A DNA stretch of 64,000 nt. Origin: Planctomycetota bacterium (GTDB lineage Bacteria > Planctomycetota > UBA1135 > GCA-002686595). The position numbers and the translations under genes are program-made. Under the pieces are notes generated by a model. That model ran no database searches, had not been told where the DNA came from, and was given only the letters and a program-made list of their open reading frames with translations. Positions 18,204 to 27,101 of the stretch are shown piece by piece (positions within the stretch are counted from its first letter, which is position 1; each line of letters starts with the position of its first letter). The DNA lies in assembly GCA_014238415.1 (NCBI GenBank), contig JABABA010000002.1, positions 225,288-289,287 on the forward strand, in the 5' to 3' direction.

Positions 18204-19964
18204 TCAGGGCGTCGTGACTTTTGCTTTCAATTCGTAAGCAACCAGTTCACCGACATTGGCTGTGGCCAGGCCTTTGATTTCAACTTCCAACGCTTCCCCT
18301 GGCGCAAGAGCGTTGAATGCTGAGAAGAATTGAGCTTCCGAAAGCACATCGCCGTCGAAGACACAAACGGGGTCCAGCAGGACCGCCAGGGAGCCGCCGG
18401 TCAGGTTACCGCCGAAGGGATCCTTGATGATTGCGCCGGTCACGGTGAAGGAAGAGGCCAGCTCGTCGATAGTGGCGACCAGGGCATCCTTGAGTTTGCC
18501 CGGTTCAACTTCGGCCTTTACCGACGAAATGGTCGGTGAGCCCGGGTCCCCTGAGATAGAGCCTTCGATTTCGATTTCAAGACCTGGCAGCAAAGTTACT
18601 CCGGTCAGGTCAGGCCCGTTCTCGGTATCGAGGGCAAGGCCACTGACGCTGAGGTCCACGATGACCGAGATAGAATCAGAAGACACCTGTCCCGAAAGCA
18701 CAGCTGGATCTAGAAGGATCAGGTTGACGGTCAGGTTATTGGGCAGCCCGCTTACATCAGTAATGGTTCCCTCAAACTGTGGATAGGCATTCTCTATTTC
18801 GACTTTGTCTGCGGGGAATGGCGTAGAGAGGAACTCGGCAAACTCTACTTTCACCTCTTGACCAAGGGCCAGAAGGCTTGAGTCATTCAAGAGCACATCT
18901 TCAGAGAAGAACCTTGTGCTGGCGTCGAAGGTTACGGTGATTGTGGTGCTGCCGGCCAGAATTGGTGTGGCGGTGGCCTCTGCCCCTTCGATCTCGCGAA
19001 TGGTCAGATCAAAACTCACGCCGGGTACAAGCGCTGCGATCAGACCCTCGATCTTGACCTTCGAGCCCGCTGTTGCACCTGCGTTTTGATCTTCAATTTC
19101 GACCTTGGTGGCGGCCACTACTCGGTTGGCACCCAACTGGCCGTGAACTTCAACAGAGGTCTGTCCAACATTCATAGCCGCGAACAAGCTTATGATGGAA
19201 TCAAACGGTAGCCCGTTCTCTTGGAAGACTAGCGTGGCGGGGTTGACCGTCACGGTTACGGGGCCCAGGGGCAAAATGTAGTCGTCGTCTACAAAGGCAT
19301 CCATGACAAAGGCCAGATTGGCAGGATCGAAGGCTGTGATTACTCCTTTGATCTCATCGATATCCGTGGCCAGCTGGCCATTTCCCGCCAAGGCTGTGCC
19401 GACCGGGTCGAAGTTCAATGGTGGATTGGCTATTTCGCCGCTGAGGGAGTCTTCCAGATTCAGATCTATTTCGAAACGGTGATATGCGCTTCCATCCACG
19501 GTCTGTGGAGCGGGAAAGGTCACCAGCAGTTCGTCAGTCGTCGCAACTACAGCTACATCGTTGCCGTCGTTTGCGCGGGCGGTGTAGGAGCCAGGCTGGA
19601 AGACTAGACGCAATCCAGAGAACGTCCCTTGGGGAACTGATTCGAGGCTGGAGAGCCAACCCAAAGTCCCTTGAAGGCCAAGGAATTCCACATCCACAGG
19701 GGCTGGTAGCAAGTTGACGGTGGACCCTCCTCCCATGAGCTCCAAGTGCAGTTCTGTAACAGTTCCCTGGAAGGCTAGCAGGCCCGGGATCGGTGCGTCT
19801 TGGACCAGGAAATCGCCCGATCCCGCACCGGCACCGAGGTTGCTGCCTCCAGGACCCTCAGCATCGCCTCCGCAGGCGGTGCAGGCCAGGGCGAGAAATA
19901 CAGTCCGGGTCAAGGTCTTGCCTCGTTTGTTCCCGACTTCGGACGTTGGCTTGTGGTTGTTCAT
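18204..19964 (-). CDS. Putative lipoprotein with DUF4382/DUF5666-like beta repeats
   Basis: This 586-residue exported protein has a signal ending in FLALACTACGG, where Cys28 is a possible lipidation site, although the residue three before it is Ala rather than Leu. The region around 45-160 (DAPIPGLLAFQGTVTELHLE, then TFSGLRLVFQPGSY) resembles DUF4382. The rest repeats a DUF5666-like unit, seen as VKIEGLIAALVPGVSFDLTI, KVEIENAYPQFEGTITDVSG and EIEIEGSISGDPGSPTISSV. The role is unknown, probably at the cell surface. I chose the Met at 19962-19964; an upstream Met at 20021 precedes the signal by 19 unlikely residues. It is divergent from purF. Confidence 0.75.
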   Translation of the reverse strand: MNNHKPTSEVGNKRGKTLTRTVFLALACTACGGDAEGPGGSNLGAGAGSGDFLVQDAPIPGLLAFQGTVTELHLELMGGGSTVNLLPAPVDVEFLGLQGTLGWLSSLESVPQGTFSGLRLVFQPGSYTARANDGNDVAVVATTDELLVTFPAPQTVDGSAYHRFEIDLNLEDSLSGEIANPPLNFDPVGTALAGNGQLATDIDEIKGVITAFDPANLAFVMDAFVDDDYILPLGPVTVTVNPATLVFQENGLPFDSIISLFAAMNVGQTSVEVHGQLGANRVVAATKVEIEDQNAGATAGSKVKIEGLIAALVPGVSFDLTIREIEGAEATATPILAGSTTITVTFDASTRFFSEDVLLNDSSLLALGQEVKVEFAEFLSTPFPADKVEIENAYPQFEGTITDVSGLPNNLTVNLILLDPAVLSGQVSSDSISVIVDLSVSGLALDTENGPDLTGVTLLPGLEIEIEGSISGDPGSPTISSVKAEVEPGKLKDALVATIDELASSFTVTGAIIKDPFGGNLTGGSLAVLLDPVCVFDGDVLSEAQFFSAFNALAPGEALEVEIKGLATANVGELVAYELKAKVTTP

Positions 19965-20212
19965 ATTGATCAAGTTGCTAATTGGGAGAGCCCTCAGGGG
20001 CGTCTCAAATCCTGTCAGCACAATTCAGTTCGGTCCTTATCGTTCGATAGCGCCCTGTCCCTTGAACCTCTATTCGAGACCCTGAATCTTGGTCATCGCA
20101 GGTTGCAAATCTGGGGCAGACCGCATACATTGCCTGACTCAAAGGAGACCCTCCAAAGTGTCCAATCGGGCGCTCTGGCTTTCCCTCTACGACCCAACCC
20201 TGCTCAATCAGA
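19965..20212. promoter_or_regulatory. Divergent upstream region of the lipoprotein gene and purF
   Basis: These 248 bp separate the two divergent starts. I see no clear PurR-like palindrome, purine-riboswitch core or Shine-Dalgarno sequence. AAAGGAG at 20143-20149 is too far from the purF ATG to act as its ribosome site. Confidence 0.3.
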
Positions 20213-21694
20213 ATGTGTGGCTTTATCGGTATCTTTGGTCCTGATGGTGTTGATGTGGCGCCTGAGATCTATGAAGGCCTTTTGGCGGTGCAACATCGTG
20301 GGCAGGACGCTGCGGGGATGATCACTTACACAGATCGTTTCAACTTGCGCAAGGCTCATGGGCTGGTGGCAGAGGTGTTCGCTGAGAGTGACATGAATGA
20401 CTTGCGGGGCCATTTGGGTGTGGGGCATGTGCGCTACCCAACAGTTGGTGAGAACCGCAACGAGGACGCGCAGCCTTTTCATCACACCTATCCTCTGGGC
20501 ACCGCAATGGTCCACAATGGGAACGTGACCAATCTCGCCGAGTTGCGCGACAAGTTGTTTGTGCGCGGGGGGACGCGTCTCAACTCAACCTGTGATCTGG
20601 AGGTCATCCTCTATGTATTTCAGCAGGGCCTCGCCGAGCGGTTCGCTGAGAAGAATGGTGCATTGGATGTTGAGGATGTGTTCTACGCGGTCAGCAGGGT
20701 TCACGAGACTGTCAAGGGTGCCTACTCTGTGTGCGCCCTCGTGGCAGACCTGGGCATGGTGGCTTTTCGGGATCCTTTTGGAATCAAGCCCATTTGCTTT
20801 GGCGAGAAGACCGACGAGCGTGGTCGTTGGTTTGCCTGCGCATCGGAGAGCGTTGTGCTTGATGTCAATGGTTATAGGCGCACCATTGACATTGGTCCTG
20901 GAGAGGCGGTTTTCATTTCCCAGGACCGGGGTCTGACCCATCGTCAGATCACCAAGGAGAAACACACGCCCTGTATCTTCGAATGGGTTTATTTCTCTAG
21001 GCCTGACTCGTTTCTGGATGATGTTTCGGTGTACAAGACCCGGCGGCGTTTCGGCAAGGCTCTGGGCAAGCAATGGAAGGCCCTTGGGAATCCTATTCCT
21101 GATGTGGTGATCCCCGTGCCAGATTCGTCACGCGACGCAGCCATGGCGGTGGCCAGCGAACTGAAACTGCGATATCGCGAGGGATTGGTGAAGAATCGCT
21201 ATATCGGCCGCACGTTCATAATGCCCGATCAGGTCAGCCGCAGCTCTTCGATCCGTCGCAAGTTGAATGTGATTCCACTTGAGTTCCGGGGTAAGGATGT
21301 CCTGTTGGTGGACGATTCTATCGTGCGCGGCAACACCTCTCGCCGAATCGTGCAAATGGCCCGGGCGGCAGGTGCACGGCGGGTCTACTTTGCCGTGACC
21401 AGCCCTCCCTTGGTCGCTCCCTGTCCCTATGGGGTCGACATGGCCAGCAAGACTGAATTTGTGGCTGATGGGCGTAGCGTTTCGGAGGTCGCCAAGTTCT
21501 TGGATGTGGACTGTCTGGTCTACCTCGATAGGGAAGCAATGAACCAAGCGGCTCGTAAGGGGAATCCCTGCCTTGAGCATTTCTGCAACGCTTGTTTCAC
21601 TGGTGAGTACCCGACTCCGGATGTGACCCTTGAACGGCTCAGGGTGATTGAAGACGAACGGGGCAGCCAACGCTCGAATCCAGCCACTTGCTAG
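20213..21694 (+). CDS. purF: Amidophosphoribosyltransferase
   Basis: This enzyme converts PRPP and glutamine to phosphoribosylamine, the first step of purine synthesis, in the cytosol. The N-terminal Ntn glutaminase nucleophile is Cys2 (MCGFIGIFGPDG), exposed simply by Met removal. HRGQDAAG is the glutaminase signature, and VLLVDDSIVRGNTSRRIV is the PRPP-binding loop. Cysteines at KHTPC, VAPCPYG and the C-terminal CNACFTGEYPTP match the positions that ligate a 4Fe-4S cluster in the Bacillus-type enzyme. That enzyme also has an 11-residue propeptide, which is missing here. The length of 493 residues is normal. Confidence 0.95.
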   Translation: MCGFIGIFGPDGVDVAPEIYEGLLAVQHRGQDAAGMITYTDRFNLRKAHGLVAEVFAESDMNDLRGHLGVGHVRYPTVGENRNEDAQPFHHTYPLGTAMVHNGNVTNLAELRDKLFVRGGTRLNSTCDLEVILYVFQQGLAERFAEKNGALDVEDVFYAVSRVHETVKGAYSVCALVADLGMVAFRDPFGIKPICFGEKTDERGRWFACASESVVLDVNGYRRTIDIGPGEAVFISQDRGLTHRQITKEKHTPCIFEWVYFSRPDSFLDDVSVYKTRRRFGKALGKQWKALGNPIPDVVIPVPDSSRDAAMAVASELKLRYREGLVKNRYIGRTFIMPDQVSRSSSIRRKLNVIPLEFRGKDVLLVDDSIVRGNTSRRIVQMARAAGARRVYFAVTSPPLVAPCPYGVDMASKTEFVADGRSVSEVAKFLDVDCLVYLDREAMNQAARKGNPCLEHFCNACFTGEYPTPDVTLERLRVIEDERGSQRSNPATC

Positions 21695-21783
21695 GGCTGC
21701 AGAGTCTCTTGAGTCAACAGGAGACATGGTCGTCTTGATCTGCTGCCTAGAAGCTTGCGCACTCGAAGGGTAGACTCGAACCC

Positions 21784-22965
21784 ATGCGTGTGCTTGTCAC
21801 CTCACCCGTCTTTCCTCCGGACCTGGGTGGGCCTGCAGTCTATGTGCCCAGTTTGGCGCGCTTTCTGTTAGATCGAGGGCATGACGTGCGTGTTGTGGCT
21901 TTTTGTTCTGATCCTGAACCCAAGGGACACCCTTTTCCGGTTCAAGCGATCAGTCGTGGATCTTTGCCTGTGCGCTATCTGCGTGCCTTTTTCACAGTGC
22001 TCAAGGCCGCTGGTTGGGCAGATGTGGTTTATGTGAACGAGCACTTGGCCTTCTTGCATGTATTGGCCGCCAAGCTGCGGCGAAAGCCGGTCGTGATCCG
22101 CATCATGGTGGATGGAGCCTGGGAGATATCCCACCGCAAGGGTTGGTGTGGAACAGACAACATTGTTGAGTTTCAGGGGCACAAGTACGGTTGGCAGGTG
22201 CGTTCTGTGCGCTTCTTGCAGCGGCGCTGGTGGTCCTGGTGTACCGGAATCATCTCCTGCTCGGAATTTCTACGGCAGATCCTCTTGCAGCATCACGGTG
22301 TTGCTGCAGACAAGGTGCGCCGGATATTCAACGCCTACCACGGGCCAAAGGCAGAGGATGTGCCGCAGACCCGCGATGAAGCCAGAGCGGAGTTGGGCTG
22401 CGAGCTCGAGGGCAAGCTCGTGCTGACTATTTGTCGCTTGATGGGTTGGAAGCGGGTGGATCAATTGCTACACGCACTGGTCGAGCTGCCTGGTGACGTT
22501 CGTCTGGCAGTGGCCGGCGATGGGGATATGCGGCAAGAGTGGGAGGCCCTTGCCGATGATCTCGGCGTTGCCGACCGGGTGCGTTTTCTGGGAAACGTAC
22601 CCCATTCCGAGATACCCATTTGGATCCGGGCGGCGGACGTGTTTGCGCTGGTCAGCGAGTACGAGGGCCTTTCCCACACCCTGTTGGAGGTTCAAGCCCT
22701 GGGAACACCGATGGTGGCCAGCGGCGTCTGCGGCAATCCAGAGGTGGTTGAGGACGGGGTCAATGGGCTTCTGGTCGATCCTCACGATGCCTCGGACGTG
22801 GCCCGGGCCCTGCAGCTGGTTTGCGCGGATCCCGTTTTGGGGGCTTCTTTTGTGGCTGAAGGCTTGAAGAAAGCGAGAGCCTTCACGCGGAGGGGGACCT
22901 TTGAGCAGGTCGAAGCCGTTCTTGAGGGCGCTACGAGGGGAAAAGGCCCCGGCGACCAGAAATAG
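21784..22965 (+). CDS. GT4-type glycosyltransferase
   Basis: This 393-residue GT-B glycosyltransferase has an N-terminal glycine-rich acceptor domain (VTSPVFPPDLGGPAVYVPSL). The C-terminal donor domain has GKLVLTICRLMGWKRVDQL, VAGDGDMRQEWEAL and the E-x7-E region SEYEGLSHTLLEVQALGTP. It probably builds a cell-surface or lipid-linked glycan using a nucleotide-sugar donor. It has no transmembrane helix. The downstream radical SAM, aldo/keto reductase and SGNH genes lie on the same strand and may form a loose functional group with it, although a 123-bp gap follows. Confidence 0.88.
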   Translation: MRVLVTSPVFPPDLGGPAVYVPSLARFLLDRGHDVRVVAFCSDPEPKGHPFPVQAISRGSLPVRYLRAFFTVLKAAGWADVVYVNEHLAFLHVLAAKLRRKPVVIRIMVDGAWEISHRKGWCGTDNIVEFQGHKYGWQVRSVRFLQRRWWSWCTGIISCSEFLRQILLQHHGVAADKVRRIFNAYHGPKAEDVPQTRDEARAELGCELEGKLVLTICRLMGWKRVDQLLHALVELPGDVRLAVAGDGDMRQEWEALADDLGVADRVRFLGNVPHSEIPIWIRAADVFALVSEYEGLSHTLLEVQALGTPMVASGVCGNPEVVEDGVNGLLVDPHDASDVARALQLVCADPVLGASFVAEGLKKARAFTRRGTFEQVEAVLEGATRGKGPGDQK

Positions 22966-23088
22966 TGGCCGGGGACTACCCCACAGCCTCGGAAATGGCC
23001 GATAGAATGACTTCCAGGAGTCTCGGCCCCTTTTCTATGGCCTAGGGACCTCTGGGCAAGAAACCTCCCCGGAACATCTGGTTGCCTT

Positions 23089-24639
23089 ATGAAAGTTCTG
23101 TTTATCAACGAATACCTGCCCCAGGAGATGCTGGGGTTGATGTGGCTTTCGCGAGCGATCAAAGATGCTGGGCACGAAACCAAGGGGCTCTTCTTGCCTG
23201 ACAAGGAGTGGATTGCGAAGGTCAAGGAGTACAACCCGGATGTCGTTGCATTTTCATCCACTACTGGTATGCAGCAGTACTTCACTGACCTCAACAAGAA
23301 GGTCAAGGATGAACTGCCCAACGTCTTCTCCATCATGGGCGGCGCGCACCCTACCTATGTGCCCGAGATCTTAGAGGAGACTCCCGAGTTGGACGCGATC
23401 TGTCGCGGCGAGGGAGAGGAGGCGGTGCCTGAGCTACTGAACTTGATGGCCGCTGGAGAGGATTACACCAAGGTTGAGAACATTTGGTTTAGAGACCGCG
23501 AAACCGGCGAGATCCTGGTGAACGGTCAACGCCCCCCGGCGCAGGATCTTGACGCTCTTGGTATTCCAGACCGTTCGGTGGTTTACGACGCTGGCGCAAT
23601 ATACAGAAATTCTGACCGCAAGGTTTTTGTGACTCAGCGCGGTTGTCCCATGAACTGCTCCTTCTGCTTTCACCATGCATTGAAGAAGAAGGTCTACACG
23701 TCAACCAATGCCAAGTATGTGCGTAAACGGTCCGTGGATCATGTGATCGCCGAAATCAAGCAGGTAAAGGAACAATACAATCTGAAGTTTGTGCACTTTC
23801 TTGATGACATCTTCAATCTCTCGGGCAAGTGGCTTGATGAGTTTTGCGAGAAGTATCCTAAGGAAGTCGGTCTGCCGTTTGACTGCATCTTGATGGCAAA
23901 CATGACCAAGGAGCGGCACATAGTCAGCTTGAAGAAAGCGGGCTGCGTGTATGCGCGCGTGGCTTTTGAGGCTGCTAGCGATTACATTCGAAATGCAATC
24001 TTTCGCAAGAACACAACCCTGCAGCAACTCGAAGACTCAGCTGGCTGGATTAAGAAGCATGGCCTGCGCTTGGGTTCCTTGAACATGCTGGGTGGTCCAG
24101 GCGCGAGCTTGGAGGACGAATTTGACACGGTGCGGCTCAACATTCGTTGCAAGGTGGACCACCCCCTGGTCTCAATCATGCAGCCTTATCCGATGTTTGA
24201 CATTGAGGACATGACCAAAGAGATGGGCTATGCGGTGGCTGCCTATGATGACTTCCCGGTCAAGTTCAATCGTACCAGCGCTATCGAGTACGACAACAAG
24301 CGTGAGATCGAAAACTTGCACAAGCTGTTCCCGATCCTGGTGCGGTATCCCTGGCTGATGCCTTTGGCTAAGCCGGCAATCAAGGTGCAATTTCTGTCCC
24401 CGGTCTATCTGGTCATGTACATGCTCTATAGTGAGTGGATGGTCAGCGAGCAGGCCAAGCTTTATGCCCATGCCCAGGGGTTGCGGGGTCCGCGCTACTG
24501 GACCTTCTTCGATTTCATGCGGCGAGTCACCACCAAGGGTATTCTGCGGACCTACGAAGCGATCTTTGGGCGGGTTGCCCGCCGCATGGCCCTGCGCCTG
24601 CAAATGGGCGATGAGCGCGTGATGGCGCACATGGACTGA
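23089..24639 (+). CDS. B12-binding radical SAM protein
   Basis: This 516-residue enzyme has an N-terminal cobalamin-binding Rossmann domain (about 1-140, with IMGGAHPTYVPEI). The radical SAM core has Cx3Cx2C, Cys186, Cys190 and Cys193 in GCPMNCSFCFHH. HFLDDIFNLSGKWLDEFCEK and LGSLNMLGGPGASLEDEFDT are further core motifs. The C-terminal part is hydrophobic and basic (KPAIKVQFLSPVYLVMYMLY), suggesting membrane association. Class B enzymes of this kind methylate or rearrange unactivated carbons of lipids, cofactors or natural products. The substrate is unknown. The neighbouring glycosyltransferase and reductase suggest a lipid- or glycan-related product. Confidence 0.88.
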   Translation: MKVLFINEYLPQEMLGLMWLSRAIKDAGHETKGLFLPDKEWIAKVKEYNPDVVAFSSTTGMQQYFTDLNKKVKDELPNVFSIMGGAHPTYVPEILEETPELDAICRGEGEEAVPELLNLMAAGEDYTKVENIWFRDRETGEILVNGQRPPAQDLDALGIPDRSVVYDAGAIYRNSDRKVFVTQRGCPMNCSFCFHHALKKKVYTSTNAKYVRKRSVDHVIAEIKQVKEQYNLKFVHFLDDIFNLSGKWLDEFCEKYPKEVGLPFDCILMANMTKERHIVSLKKAGCVYARVAFEAASDYIRNAIFRKNTTLQQLEDSAGWIKKHGLRLGSLNMLGGPGASLEDEFDTVRLNIRCKVDHPLVSIMQPYPMFDIEDMTKEMGYAVAAYDDFPVKFNRTSAIEYDNKREIENLHKLFPILVRYPWLMPLAKPAIKVQFLSPVYLVMYMLYSEWMVSEQAKLYAHAQGLRGPRYWTFFDFMRRVTTKGILRTYEAIFGRVARRMALRLQMGDERVMAHMD

Positions 24640-24673
24640 GCCCAACGCCCTGCAAGGCGTTATCCTGCGGTGC

Positions 24674-25633
24674 ATGAATGACAGCGGGATGCAGTATAGA
24701 TGTGTGGGTAATTCCGGATTGGAGGTCAGCGCGATTTCGATCGGCGGCTGGCTGACGTTTGGGGGCTCGATTGAGGAGCGGACAACCTCCGATATTCTGG
24801 CCATGGCCGTTGAGGCTGGGGTGAACTTCGTGGATCTGGCGGATGCCTATGCGAGGGGCGCCGCAGAGGAGGCAGCGGGGCGAGCCCTTGCACATGTGCC
24901 ACGGCACGAACTCGTGATTTCCAGCAAGTGCTTCTGGCCCCAAAGCGATGCACCCAATGACCACGGGCTTTCCCGCAAGCACATTCTGGAGAGTTGCGAT
25001 CGCAGTCTGGGTCGGCTTGGCATGGATTATCTGGATCTTTTCTTCTGTCATCGAGAGGATCCGAAGGTGCCTTTGGTGGAGACCATTCGAGCCATGGACC
25101 ATTTGGTCAATCAGGGCAAGGTTCTCTATTGGGGAACCTCTTGCTGGAGCGCTGACAGTTTGCAGCGGGCTCATGCGCTTTGCCGCGAACATGGCTGGCA
25201 TGGGCCGATTGTGGAACAGCCGGAGTACAATCTATTGAATCGCGAGATCGAAGGGGGTGTGCAGTCCGCGGTACGCGAGAGCGGAATGGGCCTTGTGTGT
25301 TGGAGCCCCCTGGCAGGCGGTCTCTTGACCGGGAAGTATGATCGGGGCGTGCCAGCAGGCACAAGAGGGGCGGACACCAATTGGCTCAAGAAGCAATTGA
25401 CCGATCAAGGTCGTGAGCGGTTATGTGCCTTTTCTGACTTGGCCAGCGCAGCGCAGCTCAAGCCCTCCCAGTTGGCCCTGGCCTGGATCTTGCATCAGGA
25501 CTCCGTGGCTGCGGTCATTACGGGGGCAACGCGCGTGGAGCAGCTGCAAGAAAACCTGGGGGCCTTAGGCGTCAGTCTGGAACAGGACATGCTGACAGCA
25601 CTTGATGAACTCTTCCCCCGGGTGAGTGTCTAG
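24674..25633 (+). CDS. Aldo/keto reductase
   Basis: This 319-residue NAD(P)H-dependent TIM-barrel oxidoreductase is predicted to reduce an aldehyde or ketone in the cytosol. The catalytic tetrad is visible: Asp and Tyr in FVDLADAYARGAAEE, Lys in LVISSKCFW and His in LFFCHRED. CWSPLAGGLLTGKYDRG and AAVITGATRVEQLQENL form the cofactor phosphate-binding end. It is closest in character to the YghZ/Kv-beta-like AKRs. Its last 8 bases overlap the GTG start of the SGNH gene, so the two are probably co-translated. Physiological substrate unknown. Confidence 0.9.
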   Translation: MNDSGMQYRCVGNSGLEVSAISIGGWLTFGGSIEERTTSDILAMAVEAGVNFVDLADAYARGAAEEAAGRALAHVPRHELVISSKCFWPQSDAPNDHGLSRKHILESCDRSLGRLGMDYLDLFFCHREDPKVPLVETIRAMDHLVNQGKVLYWGTSCWSADSLQRAHALCREHGWHGPIVEQPEYNLLNREIEGGVQSAVRESGMGLVCWSPLAGGLLTGKYDRGVPAGTRGADTNWLKKQLTDQGRERLCAFSDLASAAQLKPSQLALAWILHQDSVAAVITGATRVEQLQENLGALGVSLEQDMLTALDELFPRVSV

Positions 25634-26804
25634 GTCCGGAGGAAGTCTGCGCCGCCTAGGGGCGTTTCTGGTGGGCCTGCTGGTTGCGTTGGTTGTGGCG
25701 GAAGTTGGTTTGACCCGGTGGTTTCCAATAGCTGGTCAGAACTATCGACTCGATCCGGACCTGTTGCACGATGCCCTTCCTGGGTCTCGTCGCCTTCAAT
25801 TGATGCCCTCCGGTTCGGATCACCGGCGGGTGCTGGTCCAGATCAATTCCAGCGGTCTACGTGGACCTGAGCCGGATCCTGGTCACCGTCGGCCAAGAGT
25901 CTTGCTGCTGGGAGATAGCCTGGTTTTGGCGGGTAATTCACCTGAGGAAGAAACCCTGAGGGCTCAATTGGAGGTACTGCTTGGGGGTAGTGTTGAAGTC
26001 CTGAATGCAGGGCGCGAGAGCTACGGCCCGGACCAGACTCTCCTATGGTTCCAGCGCGAGGGGGCGGCCTTGGCCCCAGAACTGGTGATCATGGTTCTCT
26101 GTGCCCACAATGATTTGGGTGACCTGATGCGTAACAAGCTGTTTGGGCTTGGGCCCGATGGCTCTTTGGTCCGGCGTCGTCCTGACATCGGTGCGTCCTT
26201 GCAAGCTCGCTTTGTTCAGCGTGACGAGGCCGCTCGGTCCCCTGCCCTGCTGAGTTGGTGGCGAGGGACCATGGGCTCTCAAGAGCCTTCGTTGGCTGTG
26301 GATCCGGATCGATTGGTTGAGGCCTGGTATCTGGCCGCCCTCGAGCAGCACGAGGACTACATCAGTGGAGATTCGGTTGTCCGGGATCTTGAGCATGACA
26401 CATGGGACGCTGATGTGGCACTTGTTGGGGATGTTGCGAGCGCCAATGACAAGGTTGCTCTGTTGACCGCCGTTCTCATGGAGTTGCAGGGGGCTTTGCA
26501 GGCTACAGGTTCAAGGGGTCTGGCCTTGGTCGTGCCTTCGGCGGTGGATCTTGACCCCAGCTATCCCATCCGTCCGGATTCTTCGAAGTGGAAGCAATAT
26601 GATCCCGTGAGGCTTACGGCTCGGGTTGTAGCTGCGGCTGAAGCCGCCGGCTGGGATGCGGTTGACTTGACCCGAGATATGCATCGCGCAGGCCCTGAGG
26701 GCTTGTTTGTGGGGGGCGAAGACATCCACTGGAATGCTCGCGGCCAGTTGCTCGCGGCACAGGTCTTGGCTCCGAGGATTGAGATTGTCTTGGCGTCCAG
26801 GTAA
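25626..26804 (+). CDS. Membrane-anchored SGNH/GDSL hydrolase
   Basis: This 392-residue protein starts with GTG. It has one N-terminal transmembrane helix (about 9-30, LRRLGAFLVGLLVALVVAEV) and an extracytoplasmic SGNH fold. The nucleophile block is LLLGDSLVLAGN (Ser98), a conserved Asn is in LCAHNDLGD, and the C-terminal Asp-x-His pair is GEDIHWN (Asp366, His368). Such enzymes deacylate or acylate glycans and lipids. The overlap with the aldo/keto reductase and the upstream glycosyltransferase fit cell-surface glycan modification, but the substrate is not readable from sequence. Confidence 0.82.
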   Translation: MSRSGGSLRRLGAFLVGLLVALVVAEVGLTRWFPIAGQNYRLDPDLLHDALPGSRRLQLMPSGSDHRRVLVQINSSGLRGPEPDPGHRRPRVLLLGDSLVLAGNSPEEETLRAQLEVLLGGSVEVLNAGRESYGPDQTLLWFQREGAALAPELVIMVLCAHNDLGDLMRNKLFGLGPDGSLVRRRPDIGASLQARFVQRDEAARSPALLSWWRGTMGSQEPSLAVDPDRLVEAWYLAALEQHEDYISGDSVVRDLEHDTWDADVALVGDVASANDKVALLTAVLMELQGALQATGSRGLALVVPSAVDLDPSYPIRPDSSKWKQYDPVRLTARVVAAAEAAGWDAVDLTRDMHRAGPEGLFVGGEDIHWNARGQLLAAQVLAPRIEIVLASR

Positions 26805-26832
26805 GCCTCTTCTTACCCGTCCATAGCCAGGA

Positions 26833-26909
26833 TGGTACGCCCGACAGGATTCGAACCTGTGACTTCTTGCTCCGGAGGCAAGCACTCTATCCAGCTGAGC
26901 TACGGGCGC
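26833..26909 (-). tRNA. tRNA-Arg (anticodon CCG), CCA encoded
   Basis: On the minus strand a 77-nt cloverleaf folds cleanly. The acceptor is GCGCCCG/CGGGCGT, the D arm starts GCTC, and the anticodon stem CTTGC/GCAAG encloses loop CTCCGGA (anticodon CCG). The T arm is ACAGG TTCGAAT CCTGT, with discriminator A and encoded CCA. The 1-72 pair is a G-U wobble. It decodes CGG. Confidence 0.95.
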
Positions 26910-27101
26910 CCAATGGGGGCAGGGAGGATACTTGGGACCCGAGTTTCGTCAAGGGCCAGCCCCCCGAAACCGCTTCTGGACCCCTCAAAGGGGGCTACAG
27001 GTGAAGATGAAGTTTTTGACTCAAATTCAACGCTTGACGGATGGCATGTCTTGGGCCCATCTTTACAGCCTACCTCTCAATATTTTCTCTCCTCTTCTCC
27101 T

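Noticed and set aside
26832..27101. N-terminal extension of the Ca-binding-repeat gene beginning MVRPTGFEPV
   Set aside because: The reading frame runs through the antisense of the tRNA-Arg gene, a well-known annotation artefact. The signal peptide begins at 27102.
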